Shown: positions 1 through 7,445 of the stretch, piece after piece | Numbering within the stretch: the stretch's first letter is position 1 | How the letters are laid out: the number at the start of each line of letters is the position of its first letter | Assembly: GCA_036506155.1 (NCBI GenBank) | Contig: DASXSF010000046.1 | Coordinates: forward strand, 1 to 26,467 | Reading direction: 5' to 3' | DNA length: 26,467 bases | From: DASXRA01 sp036506155 | GTDB lineage: Bacteria > Actinomycetota > Actinomycetes > Mycobacteriales > Jatrophihabitantaceae | The notes under the pieces: model-generated | The model's input: the letters and a program-made list of their open reading frames with translations, nothing else | The model's database searches: none | Told to the model about the DNA's origin: nothing | Position numbers and translations under genes: made by a program

Positions 1-305
1 TATCGGCACGTCGTGCTGGACCTTGCCCACCCAGTGGAGTGATCGCGAAGACGAGGTTCATGCATCTGGCAAGATCGCGGTTCGCATGCTCGCCGTTTTT
101 GCGGCGGCTACAACGCCGGCCAAGCCCGATGGACCAGCGCGCGCCATCCGGAATGATCTCGACCTGCCGAGCAGAAACGCACGCATCTGCCGCGGAGCGT
201 GCCCGCTGAGGACGCGAGCGGCTCTACCGGATCTCCCGCTGTGGGCGCGGTTCTGCCGATGGGCGGTCGGCTGAGCTGATTTCCGAAACCGCCTAACGAC
301 AGCAC
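1..305. other. Window edge, no recognisable gene
   Basis: I see no protein family, RNA gene or repeat in this stretch. Several short open frames exist on both strands, but they are arginine/alanine-rich with no motif, no clear ribosome binding site and no agreement between start and context, as expected of random open frames in high-GC DNA. A gene fragment entering from outside the window cannot be excluded. Confidence 0.4.
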
Positions 306-545
306 TTAGCCATGCCCGGCTTCCAGCTGCACCACACGGCCATTGGACTGCACTAGCCACACAGCGCCGTCCCGCGAAATACGCACACAACTCCGACTGC
401 TGCTACTCGCACAAGTCGGCATGCCGCCCCCACCGTGACTTCCGGGCGGGCTGACGAATCCAGCCGCGCTGGCAACATAGACCCAGATCGCGAAACCAAT
501 CGCGCCCAGTCCCACGGCTGTGATCGCAGCCAACGCCTTCAACAT
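306..545 (-). CDS. Small membrane-anchored extracytoplasmic protein
   Basis: This 79-residue protein is not recognised as a family member. Residues 3-26 form one hydrophobic helix after a single Lys, then comes a Gly/Ser-rich stretch containing one Cys and a second Cys near residue 53. The tail reads VRISRDGAVWLVQSNGRVVQ, a beta-rich pattern. This fits a protein held by an uncleaved signal anchor with a small domain outside the cell, where the two Cys could pair. The start at 545 is preferred over an in-frame start 45 bases upstream because the hydrophobic helix then begins at the N-terminus and a G-rich run directly precedes the ATG. It has no operon partner in the window. Function unknown. 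Confidence 0.5.
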   Translation of the reverse strand: MLKALAAITAVGLGAIGFAIWVYVASAAGFVSPPGSHGGGGMPTCASSSSRSCVRISRDGAVWLVQSNGRVVQLEAGHG

Positions 546-1449
546 TCCCCCCGCGTCGTACTCGCAGCGCACCCTAACGCGGCAACACACGAAAATCCAC
601 GGGTCGTGTGCTGATCAGCCGCTTGGAAGATCACGGGATGCGACGACCGCATGCTGACCTTGTCATGGGGTGTGCCGGCTCGCAGCCTCATTGAGTGGAG
701 CGCGCCGACGCAGGTCGGGGCCCGTGCACACCTTCCACCGCAGCTGCAGAGCGCCGCCCGGCGCCAGCCGGCGGGATGCAGCCTCGAGGGCGTAACCGAA
801 ACCTTGGTGCGCCACGTGGAGCTCGCGGGCCCGTTAGTTGGTGCCCGTGGCTGGCCGCCCACCCGACCTTCAACGATGGATCGGTGCACGCCGGCACCAG
901 CGTACTAAGTAGCCGAATTCCGGTAGTTGACCACCTGCACATTGATGCCCTCGTTCGCATACTCAAACAATCAATTTGGCCGACTGTTAGGACGCCAGGC
1001 TGCGCGAGATCGCCGATTCTGGTACGCGTTCAATGGCTAACGATGCCCGGGACGCTGCGCCATATGTGCGGCCTCGACGTGTCATTTGGGATCCCGCTGC
1101 GAGACCGGCCGATCTCCTAGGAGTGCAAAATGTGTTCCAGAGCCTTCATCACATCCAGCCGGCGATGCCCCGGTGCGCAGGAGACCGCGGCCTAGGAGAC
1201 CGCTGAACAATCGGCGTGGCTCTGACTGTTGGTTTGTCGTTCTTGGATGATCTTCGGGTGCAGGGACGAGCTACGGATCAGCGGGATCTGCTGGATGTCG
1301 ACTCGGTGGCTGGCGGAGGTAGCCGCCAGGGTTGGCGCGCCGCGAATCGACTGGCTGATCGTTGATAGTCGTGCACCCCGGCGTGGGATCGGCGGGCACC
1401 GCCGATCGTTGGACACGGGCCGGGTCAGCCTGGTGTGCTCAGCTGGTGC
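546..1449. other. Long region without a recognisable gene
   Basis: About 0.9 kb between the small anchored protein and the SDR stop codon. Open frames on both strands are short and motif-free. The part around 900-1200 is visibly richer in A and T than its neighbours, and the part around 1200-1440 has a weakly protein-like plus frame without any family signature. I read it as decayed or acquired DNA. No terminator, tRNA or insertion-sequence end was identified. Confidence 0.4.
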
Positions 1450-2196
1450 TTACTGGACGGTGTGCCCGCCGTTGACCGTGATCCGCTGTCCGGTGAGGAA
1501 TCCGGCGGCGTCGGAGGCGAGGAATGAGACGATGGCGGCGACGTCGTCGGGGACGCCGAGGCGGCCAGCCGGTACTTCGGCGAGATAGCGTTGCAGTGTC
1601 TCGGCCGGTGCGTCGGCGTGCCGTTCCACCGGTATCCAGCCGGGCGCCACCATGTTGACGGTGATGCCGGCGGGGCCGAGCTCGCGCGCCGAGGATCGGG
1701 TCAGGCCGAGTTGCGCGCCTTTGGCGGCGACGTAGGCGGACATGCCAGGCAGCGCACGTTTGAAGATGTCGGAGCCGATTTGGATCACACGGCCCCAGCG
1801 GCGGGCTTTCATCGCCGGCAGGACGGCCTGTAGCAGCAGTGTGGGGCTCTTAACAAAGAACGCCAACTGGTCCAGGTGCGCCTGCCACGTCAGGTTCTCG
1901 ACGGGGACGCGCGGCTGAGGCCCGGTCGCGTTGGCGACCAGGACCGTCACTGGTCCCAGTTGCTGCGTGATCCGGTCGATGAGGTCTGCGACGGCTGCTT
2001 CGGCGGTGATATCCGCCGCGAACGACTCTGCGCTGCCGCCAGCGGCACGGATGTCGTTGACAACTTGGTCTGCGAGGTCGGCGCCTGAGCGGAAGTTGAC
2101 CGCGACCGCGCATCCGTCAGCTGCGAGCCGGCGAGCGATGGCCGCGCCGAGGCCGCGGGATGCCCCCGTGACGAGAGCGACGCGGGTTGTGCTCAT
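1450..2196 (-). CDS. SDR family NAD(P)-dependent oxidoreductase
   Basis: A classical short-chain dehydrogenase/reductase of 248 residues, the usual length for the family. The Rossmann nucleotide motif TGASRGLG is at residues 10-17, the structural NATG (usual form NNAG) at 89-92, the catalytic Ser at about 142 and the YVAAK pair Tyr155/Lys159. The C-terminal TGQRITVNGG is the typical end of FabG-like reductases. It should be a soluble NAD(P)H-dependent carbonyl reductase or alcohol dehydrogenase; the substrate cannot be read from sequence. The open frame runs 74 codons further upstream, but that extension is Arg/Ser-rich and not SDR-like. The ATG at 2196 starts exactly before the first beta strand, with GGGG a short distance upstream. 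It stands alone, with no neighbour indicating a pathway. Confidence 0.9.
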   Translation of the reverse strand: MSTTRVALVTGASRGLGAAIARRLAADGCAVAVNFRSGADLADQVVNDIRAAGGSAESFAADITAEAAVADLIDRITQQLGPVTVLVANATGPQPRVPVENLTWQAHLDQLAFFVKSPTLLLQAVLPAMKARRWGRVIQIGSDIFKRALPGMSAYVAAKGAQLGLTRSSARELGPAGITVNMVAPGWIPVERHADAPAETLQRYLAEVPAGRLGVPDDVAAIVSFLASDAAGFLTGQRITVNGGHTVQ

Positions 2197-2445
2197 CGAG
2201 TACCCCAACAGGTGCGTGACAAGCGGAGCCAAGATCGCGGCCAGGACAGGGAACGAGGGAATCCGACTCCGGAGGCGTCCCAACGGCAAGACACCGCTGG
2301 TGGAAACCTGCCGACCGCTCCGGTCTCCGGTTCGCACCGCCGTCCCGCTGCTGCTGAAGGTGCACGACGCGCGGGGGAGCGAATATTCGATGCCGACAGT
2401 CTTGGCGGGCAACGGCATGTGCGAGTTGGGTTGGTAATCGGGTCG

Positions 2446-2577
2446 CTACGAGGTGGCGGCAATGAAGCCATAAACCCGCCTGAACTGCCTCATCTGGTAG
2501 GACGCGAAACCGACCAAGATCAACAGCCCCGTAAAGACACCAACCACCGCGGCCGCGCCTTCGAGTCCCGCATGCAT
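2446..2577 (-). CDS. 43-residue single-helix membrane peptide
   Basis: A short ORF starting MHAGLEGAAAVVGVFTGLL, with one hydrophobic helix at about residues 8-25 and then a basic tail containing YQMRQFRRVYGF, so the C-terminus is predicted to be cytoplasmic. It begins 13 bases after the stop of the flavoprotein-like remnant, and GAAGGG lies about 9 bases before the ATG, which supports translation. The position suggests it was the last cistron of the electron-transfer operon upstream and served as a small membrane subunit or anchor. No family recognised; the function is inference from context only. Confidence 0.5.
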   Translation of the reverse strand: MHAGLEGAAAVVGVFTGLLILVGFASYQMRQFRRVYGFIAATS

Positions 2578-2590
2578 GACGGCCGACCCT

Positions 2591-2705
2591 TCAGGGCGAC
2601 TGGACGTAGCCGTGGCGCGCCTTCCAGAGAAAGTACTTCTCGGAGCCGAGCTTCATCAGGTTGCGGCCCGGGGATGAGCACGCCGTGCTTGCGTGGCGGC
2701 AGCAT
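2591..2705 (-). pseudogene. C-terminal stub of a flavoprotein (SQR-like?)
   Basis: Only the end of a protein is present. It reads RKHGVLIPGPQ in one frame and, after a frame change near 2660, KLGSEKYFLWKARHGYVQSP to the stop. An 'EKYFLWK-R-G' ending resembles the C-terminal membrane-binding tail of sulfide:quinone oxidoreductase/type-II NADH-dehydrogenase-like flavoproteins; this is from memory and not certain. Its upstream side abuts the IS110 transposase remnant at about 2706, and its stop lies 13 bases before a 43-residue membrane peptide. The simplest reading is a flavoprotein gene of the same operon destroyed by insertion and deletion. Confidence 0.4.
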
Positions 2706-3038
2706 CTTGCGGGTGTGCCGGGAGAAGTACTTGCCTGCCGAGTCGTTGTTACCCGTACACACCCCGGCCCACATGCGCCGGGGGAGGGAACCGGCCCACT
2801 TCCACGCCGATCAGCGCAACAAATCGCCTGAGCCGCTCGCTGGTTCTCCCCGGAGATGGTGTCGAGCCGGTCGACGATGCCTTGACGGGGGCGCAATCTC
2901 TGCGTCCACCCGGGCGGTCAGCTGCGCGATCGCGGCGTCGAGATCGTCGACGCGACCCAGCATGATCCGGTACACGAACGCGTGAGGCTCGCTGAACCGG
3001 CCGGTCAGCGCCTCCACCAGCGCTGCCCGTGTCCTCAC
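2706..3038 (-). pseudogene. IS110-family transposase remnant
   Basis: The minus strand carries consecutive pieces of an IS110/IS1111-type transposase C-terminal region in three shifted frames. The first reads TGRFSEPHAFVYRIMLGRVD and on through DAAIAQLTARVD. The second reads VDRLDTISGENQRAAQAI, the family's helix-hairpin 'LDTIPGV' motif. The third reads VALIGVEVGRFPPPAHVGR followed by WAGVCTGNNDSAGKYFSR-HTRK, matching the family's 'WAG-CPGNNESAGK' block. At least three frameshifts and the loss of both the N-terminal DEDD domain and the far C-terminus make it dead. It lies between the ferredoxin and the flavoprotein stub, so it probably entered the electron-transfer operon and then decayed. 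Confidence 0.75.
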
Positions 3039-3047
3039 CCGCAGATT

Positions 3048-3245
3048 TCATCGCTTGTCGAGGCGTAGCGCGAGCGCCGGGCACAGCGCGATGGCGCGGC
3101 GGACATTGGTGAGCTCGTCGTCGCGAACGGGGTAGGCGGCGAGGACAGGGAAACCCCACTCGTCAAGGGCGATTCGCCCTGGGAGCAACGCCGCGCACAG
3201 CCGGTGGCCGTCGCAGCGAGTCCAATCGATCGCGACGCTGGTCAT
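3048..3245 (-). CDS. Single-cluster ferredoxin
   Basis: A 65-residue soluble ferredoxin of the small actinobacterial type. The cluster Cys are Cys11, Cys17 (C-DGHRL-C) and Cys55, which is followed by Pro. With Gly/His between the first two Cys, three cysteines are available, as in [3Fe-4S] ferredoxins of the kind that serve cytochromes P450. It would carry single electrons in the cytoplasm. Its ATG overlaps the TGA of the upstream NuoF-like gene (ATGA at 3242-3245), so the two are almost certainly translationally coupled and the NuoF-like protein is the natural redox partner. The larger open frame upstream of this ATG is the shadow of the NuoF-like gene. It is followed by a transposase remnant. 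Confidence 0.85.
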   Translation of the reverse strand: MTSVAIDWTRCDGHRLCAALLPGRIALDEWGFPVLAAYPVRDDELTNVRRAIALCPALALRLDKR

Positions 3246-4417
3246 GCCGGCACCGCCAGCTGTCCGCGCACCGGGCGGCCACAACCACCCATCCGGTGGC
3301 GCTCGATCTCGTCGCGCAGCAGATGCAGCGCGGAGGTCACGAACCGCGCCGCTCCGTCGGGATGGTGGCAGGCGCCGCGTCCGTCTGCTGCGGCGGCATG
3401 ACGCAGGGCGCCGGCCAGGTCGCCGCGGGCGACGTCGTCGGCGAGCGCCGGCAGGCCGAACCGGCACGGTCCGCACTGCCCGGCCGATTGCGCGGCCAGC
3501 CACGCGGTGACTCGGACGAGCTCGCCCAACGCGCAGGTGCTGGCGTCGAGGACGGCGATGACACCGGCGCCGAGCCCGGCCTGTCGGGTGAGCGGGATGT
3601 GCGCCGACGGCGGTTGCCAGGTGCCGTGGTAGCCGCCGATGATCACCGCTAGGGGGGTGGGCGCGGCGGCGGCGCTGAGCACGATGCCCAGGGGCGTGCC
3701 GATGGGGATCTCGACGACGCCCGGATGGGCCACCGCCCCGCTGACGGTGAGCAGCGTCGTGCCGGGCTCGGCGTGGCTGCCCGTGTCGCGGAACCGGTGC
3801 GGGCCCAGGCGGAGGGCCACGGCAACCTGGGCGAACGTCTCGACGTTGGACAGCAGGGTGCCGTGCTGGGCGAGGTGGGCCCGGCGGCCCGGCGGGATCG
3901 CCGGGCCGCCGGCCAGTCCCCGTCGCAACGCCCGCGCCTCCCCGGCGACGAAGCCCCCGGCGGTCTGCTCGACGTGCACGCGCACCTGGCGCTCGCTGAT
4001 GGCCTGCCGGAGGGCGGCGGCGCTCCGAGCGTCGTGCACCGCCACGACGACGCGGCGAGCGCGCAGGGCCGCGGCTACGGCGAGAGCGCCGTCCAGCACG
4101 AGATGCGGTGCGCGGCGCAGCAGCGTGCGGTCCTTGAAGCTGGCCGGCTCGCTCTCGCTCCCGTTGACGATCACCTCGGCCCCGTCGGGTGTCGCCTGGA
4201 TCTTGGTCGCGAACGGGAACCCGGCCCCGCCCCGTCCGCTGAGTGCGATCGCGCCGAGCAGGGCGGTAAGGTGGGATCGATCCGTGTGTGGCAGCGGCCC
4301 GTGCATGGCCAGGTGGGCGGCATAGTCGAGTGTCGCGTAGCGGTCCAGCCCGGCAAACAGCCGGGGCGTACCGATCGTCCAGGTCACGGCATCCGGTGCC
4401 GCGAGGGTGGCCGTCAT
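3242..4417 (-). CDS. NuoF-like FMN/iron-sulfur flavoprotein
   Basis: A 391-residue homologue of the NADH-binding 51-kDa subunit of complex I. The nucleotide/FMN site GRGGAGFP is at 61-68 and NGSESEP (canonical NADEGEP) at 85-91, followed by an SLBB-like domain around 220-290 and a C-terminal iron-sulfur domain. In that last domain the usual CxxCxxC..C is AGQCGPC (Cys315, Cys318) plus Cys350, with an extra Cys379 near the C-terminus. No NuoE, NuoG or other complex I gene is present, so it is a stand-alone diaphorase-like unit that would move electrons between NAD(P)H and the co-encoded ferredoxin or haem membrane protein. The ATG at 4417 overlaps the stop of the upstream gene (ATGA, 4414-4417); the long upstream extension of the frame is not protein-like. 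The direction of electron flow cannot be told. Confidence 0.85.
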   Translation of the reverse strand: MTATLAAPDAVTWTIGTPRLFAGLDRYATLDYAAHLAMHGPLPHTDRSHLTALLGAIALSGRGGAGFPFATKIQATPDGAEVIVNGSESEPASFKDRTLLRRAPHLVLDGALAVAAALRARRVVVAVHDARSAAALRQAISERQVRVHVEQTAGGFVAGEARALRRGLAGGPAIPPGRRAHLAQHGTLLSNVETFAQVAVALRLGPHRFRDTGSHAEPGTTLLTVSGAVAHPGVVEIPIGTPLGIVLSAAAAPTPLAVIIGGYHGTWQPPSAHIPLTRQAGLGAGVIAVLDASTCALGELVRVTAWLAAQSAGQCGPCRFGLPALADDVARGDLAGALRHAAAADGRGACHHPDGAARFVTSALHLLRDEIERHRMGGCGRPVRGQLAVPA

Positions 4418-4971
4418 CGCATGACCCCGGCGACGAGGCCGCGCCGGGCCTGGCCGCTCAGCCGAACCACCACCGAGCCGAGTACCGCGAGCAGGCAGAG
4501 CACCCAAAGCGTTCGGACCCACGCCAGGGCGCGGTCGGATCCGGCATTGATGCTGTGCAGCATCGCCAGCGCCCAGGCACCGTACGCCAGCGTGTGGATG
4601 TAGCGCCACGCGCGAACGGCCCGGGCGGAGGCGGCCAGCCGGCCCCGGGCAAAGCCCAGGGCGGCGATGAGAATGAACCCGTACGCGGCGATCGATCCGA
4701 GCGCGACGGCGTTCGGGTGGTAGGCCGACGCGAACGGCACCAACGCCCCGTACGCACCGACGCCGGCCTTCGGATCCGCGAGCACGGTGCCTACGTGCAG
4801 GACGATCAGGCCCAGACCGACCACCGCAGCGCTGCGGTGGGCGTATTGCGTGAGCACCCGGGTCGCCGCCGAGCGGATCTTCACCGAGGTGAGCGCCCCC
4901 AGACACGTCGACAGCGTCAGCACGACCAGTGCGGCCAGGCCGGCGCCTCGCGCGGTGTACCAGAGCGTCAT
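4414..4971 (-). CDS. Ferric-reductase-like haem membrane protein
   Basis: A 185-residue integral membrane protein with about five hydrophobic helices, matching the ferric reductase-like transmembrane domain (cytochrome b558/MsrQ-like superfamily). Two spaced histidine pairs are visible, His45/His59 and His126/His139. The 13-14 residue spacing on two helices is the pattern of bis-His b-haem ligation across the membrane. It lacks the FAD/NAD-binding domains of full ferric reductases, so electrons must come from a separate protein, and the NuoF-like protein and ferredoxin encoded next fit. The start ATG shares one base with the TGA of the apbE-like gene (4971), and its stop overlaps the NuoF-like start by four bases. 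It probably passes electrons across the membrane to an envelope acceptor. Confidence 0.8.
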   Translation of the reverse strand: MTLWYTARGAGLAALVVLTLSTCLGALTSVKIRSAATRVLTQYAHRSAAVVGLGLIVLHVGTVLADPKAGVGAYGALVPFASAYHPNAVALGSIAAYGFILIAALGFARGRLAASARAVRAWRYIHTLAYGAWALAMLHSINAGSDRALAWVRTLWVLCLLAVLGSVVVRLSGQARRGLVAGVMR

Positions 4972-5885
4972 CAGGCCACCGCTGTCGCGACGACGGCCGG
5001 CCAGCCTGATGTCGTATGCACCGCGCCGTCAACGCCTACGAGCCGGGCGGCGAGATGGCGCTGGGTCAGCCAGTCGGCACCGGCTTCGCCGAGCACCAGC
5101 GCCGCGATACTGGCGGTGTTGGCCGCCACTGCAGTCGGGGCATACACCGAGGCGGTGCGCCACGGCCCGTCGACCGGCCGACCCGTGCGCGGGTCGATGA
5201 TGTGGTGCACGTCCTCGCCGCCGCGGCGCCAGCGCCGCACCGTCGTCGTCGACGTTGCCAGCCCGCCGTGCGCCAGCACGACGACCTGCCCGGCGCCGCC
5301 CTCGCGTTCCGCGACGTGCACGGGCCAACCGGTGGGCCGCCGGCCCGCGATAGCGAGATCCCCGCCGAGTTCGACCATGACGCCGCCGCCGTAGGAGGCG
5401 TGCAGCATCTGAGCGGCGTAATCAGCGGTGTACGCCTTGGCCGTCGCGCCCAGGTCAAGCGCCGTACCGAGTGGCACCGTCAGCAGCCCGGTCTCGCGAT
5501 GCAGCCGCACCTCCGTCCAGCCACGTCCGGCAGGGGAAGGGGTGATCGCCGGTCCGTGCGGCGCGATCGCAGCGATGTCGCGGTCATAACCGATGCGCTG
5601 CATCGCGCGGCCGACGGTCGGATCGACGGCCCCGCCGGTTTCGGCCGCGGCAGCAAGCGCCGCCGCGACCAGCCCGACGAGCATCGACGGGATGGGCATC
5701 GGCCGTCCCGCGTTGGAATTGGCGATCGACAGCGAGGAGTCGGTGCGGAACCGGCTGGCCAGGCGGTCGACGCGGTCGAGCAACGCCTCCAGGTCAGCTA
5801 CCGCCGGGGGCAGCGCGCGCGCATCCGTGACGGCAAGGCGCACCGTGCAGCTCCAGGCCCGGGTGACGTGCACGTGGACGGTCAC
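4971..5885 (-). CDS. apbE: FAD:protein FMN transferase (ApbE family)
   Basis: A 304-residue ApbE-family protein. The hallmarks are LDLGATAKAYTAD with Lys150 (about 143-155), the VELGGDLAIAG block at 171-181, HHIIDPRTGRP at 227-237 and TAVAANTAS at 251-259. ApbE enzymes attach FMN covalently to Thr/Ser of acceptor proteins using FAD and Mg2+. In most characterised members the last motif holds an Asp that binds the metal; here that position is Asn256, so metal binding may differ. No signal peptide is seen, although many ApbE proteins act outside the membrane. The GTG start at 5885 overlaps the lipoprotein stop (GTGA, 5882-5885), showing coupling. No protein with the usual D-x-x-(S/T)-G-A-(T/S) acceptor motif was noticed in this operon, so the target is open. 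Confidence 0.88.
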   Translation of the reverse strand: MTVHVHVTRAWSCTVRLAVTDARALPPAVADLEALLDRVDRLASRFRTDSSLSIANSNAGRPMPIPSMLVGLVAAALAAAAETGGAVDPTVGRAMQRIGYDRDIAAIAPHGPAITPSPAGRGWTEVRLHRETGLLTVPLGTALDLGATAKAYTADYAAQMLHASYGGGVMVELGGDLAIAGRRPTGWPVHVAEREGGAGQVVVLAHGGLATSTTTVRRWRRGGEDVHHIIDPRTGRPVDGPWRTASVYAPTAVAANTASIAALVLGEAGADWLTQRHLAARLVGVDGAVHTTSGWPAVVATAVA

Positions 5886-6544
5886 GACCCGTTGCTCCCA
5901 CCGACCGGTGCCTGCGACTGGTTGCCGGCGGACATGCCACTGCCGTCATTGGTTGACGCGCTGGACGACTGGCCGCCGCCATTCGAAGCGCTGCTAGACG
6001 ACGGTGCGGACGCCGCATGCAGGCTGGTGATCTGCTGGCCTGAGGGCGCGACGAGGTACCAGGGTGCGCCGAACCCGTTGCTGCCTTCGCCCTTGGTCTG
6101 CCCGGCAGCCTTGTCGCCGGCGAAGTAGTACAGCGGGTGCCCGGCGTAGGTGACCTGTTTGGTGCCGTCCGAGCGGCTGATCGTGCCGAGATCGCTGGCT
6201 GTGACGCCGGGGCCTGCTGTCGGTGCGCCGTCGGTGGCCAACGGCGGCCAGTAGGTAGCACAGGCACCGGAGCACATCGACATCGTCGTGGTGTCCGGAA
6301 CCCACAGATACAACGAGCGGCCCGAGCTGTCGGTCAGGAAGGTTTTGCCGTTGCTCGTGCGTGCGTCGACGGTCGAGGTCGACGAGCTGCCACCGGCCGC
6401 GGAGGTCCCCGAAGACGTCGCCGGCGCCGAACCGGGCGCGGCGCCGCTGCTGCTGCAGGCCGCCGCGAGAACGCCTGCCGCGGCGAGCGGCAGGCCAACC
6501 TTAAGCGTCAGCGAAGCCTTTCTGGAGGTGAGTCGGTTATTCAT
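5882..6544 (-). CDS. Secreted Lipoprotein_15-type lipoprotein
   Basis: A 220-residue lipoprotein. After a basic start (Arg4, Arg8, Lys9) comes a hydrophobic core and the lipobox LAAAC with Cys30, then a Ser/Gly/Ala-rich linker to about residue 60. The folded part, about 60-178, is one pair of the 'secreted repeat of unknown function' (PF03640/COG4315): FLTDSSGRSLYLWVPD, then MCSGACATYWPPL (91-102), then YAGHPLYYFAGDKAAGQTKG. The C-terminal 40 residues are low complexity. Such proteins sit on the outer face of the membrane, and their conserved Cys/Trp pattern is often found next to redox genes. It is the first cistron; the ATG at 6544 follows GAAGGGAAA about 11 bases upstream. In this operon it is the natural extracytoplasmic electron acceptor or assembly factor, which is inference. 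Confidence 0.85.
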   Translation of the reverse strand: MNNRLTSRKASLTLKVGLPLAAAGVLAAACSSSGAAPGSAPATSSGTSAAGGSSSTSTVDARTSNGKTFLTDSSGRSLYLWVPDTTTMSMCSGACATYWPPLATDGAPTAGPGVTASDLGTISRSDGTKQVTYAGHPLYYFAGDKAAGQTKGEGSNGFGAPWYLVAPSGQQITSLHAASAPSSSSASNGGGQSSSASTNDGSGMSAGNQSQAPVGGSNGS

Positions 6545-7396
6545 TTGGTCTGTATTTCCCTTCAGGTGGAATACGGGCTGCCGATTGGATTTCCTTACAC
6601 ATCTCAATACGACGTCGGCGCAACGACGGTTCGCACAATGCGTTATGGCGTGCATCACGTGGTTCCGGTTCGGAAAGGGGTTCGCACGTCACCACAATTG
6701 GTGATCACCGTCATCTGAACCGCGAGCGGCGGTGAAGACGTCTCGCTCAACTCCCGGGCAGAAGTCGCCGGCGGGTATTGAGCCGATTGCGAAGAACATC
6801 CTGCGCAAGCAGGAGCTTATCAAAAGAAGCCGGACCGTCGCTGCCCCGACAATTGACTGGTGGGCTCTGCGCTGGTCCCCACGAATCCTAGAGGTGGATG
6901 CCCAAGTGCGCAGCGATCGATTCATGGCGCCAAGAAGTCGAGGACAGTCGGCATCAGTACATCGGGAAAGCAGCGTGATCAGCTTATTGTCCGTGCTGGC
7001 GTCCCACGGATGTCTGCGGCTGCGGACCTCTCGTGAAAGTCAGGCCGTGCGCCCGAAGAGGATTGGCTGGCCGGACAATGACCACTTGCCTTTCGATCTA
7101 TGAGCAGATGCTCGAATTCCTCACGGCGGTTGTGATCGTCCAATCCAGCCGGTTGCCGTCGTCCTTGCCACCTAATGATCTCGACACCTCTCCTAACGGT
7201 CGTGCACCGCTCGTGGTTTGTCTTCTCTTTTTTGCCCTGACGCGGCCCAGTCGATGTGCAGCGCTGGGATCGCGAGACTGCTCAACGCGGTACCGGGCGA
7301 AATTGCGATTCCGCCGTGATTCGGTGCTGGGAAGGGTGTCGGCTGGTGACCGCTTCGCGCTTCGAGGCGGTGCCGGAAAAGTTTCTATGCTGCGCC
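6545..7396. other. 850-bp region without a recognisable gene
   Basis: The region holds the promoter side of the lipoprotein operon and the downstream side of the NHL propeller gene. Open frames on both strands are motif-free and lack convincing ribosome binding sites. The part next to the lipoprotein start is A/T-richer than the flanks and should contain the operon promoter, but I could not fix a confident -35/-10 pair. A T-rich run lies near 7215-7235. No RNA gene, repeat or insertion-sequence end was recognised. Confidence 0.4.
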
Positions 7397-7424
7397 GGGG
7401 GCGACCAGCAAGCTGGTCGCCCCT
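7397..7424 (-). terminator. Strong hairpin terminator of the NHL gene
   Basis: GGGCGACCAGC (7398-7408) pairs with GCTGGTCGCCC (7412-7423 region) in an uninterrupted stem of about 12 bp with a very short loop around AA at 7410-7411. It starts 22 bases beyond the stop codon of the minus-strand propeller gene. Read on the minus strand it is followed by a modest T-containing stretch (ACTTTTCC) rather than a clean U-tract, as is common in high-GC actinobacteria. Confidence 0.75.
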
Positions 7425-7445
7425 CACGCCCCTGCTTGTGTGGAT

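Noticed and set aside
51..62. ACGAGGTTCATG seen near the left edge and again near 26379-26390
   Set aside because: A 12-base match in 26 kb is expected by chance and neither copy has repeat-like flanks.
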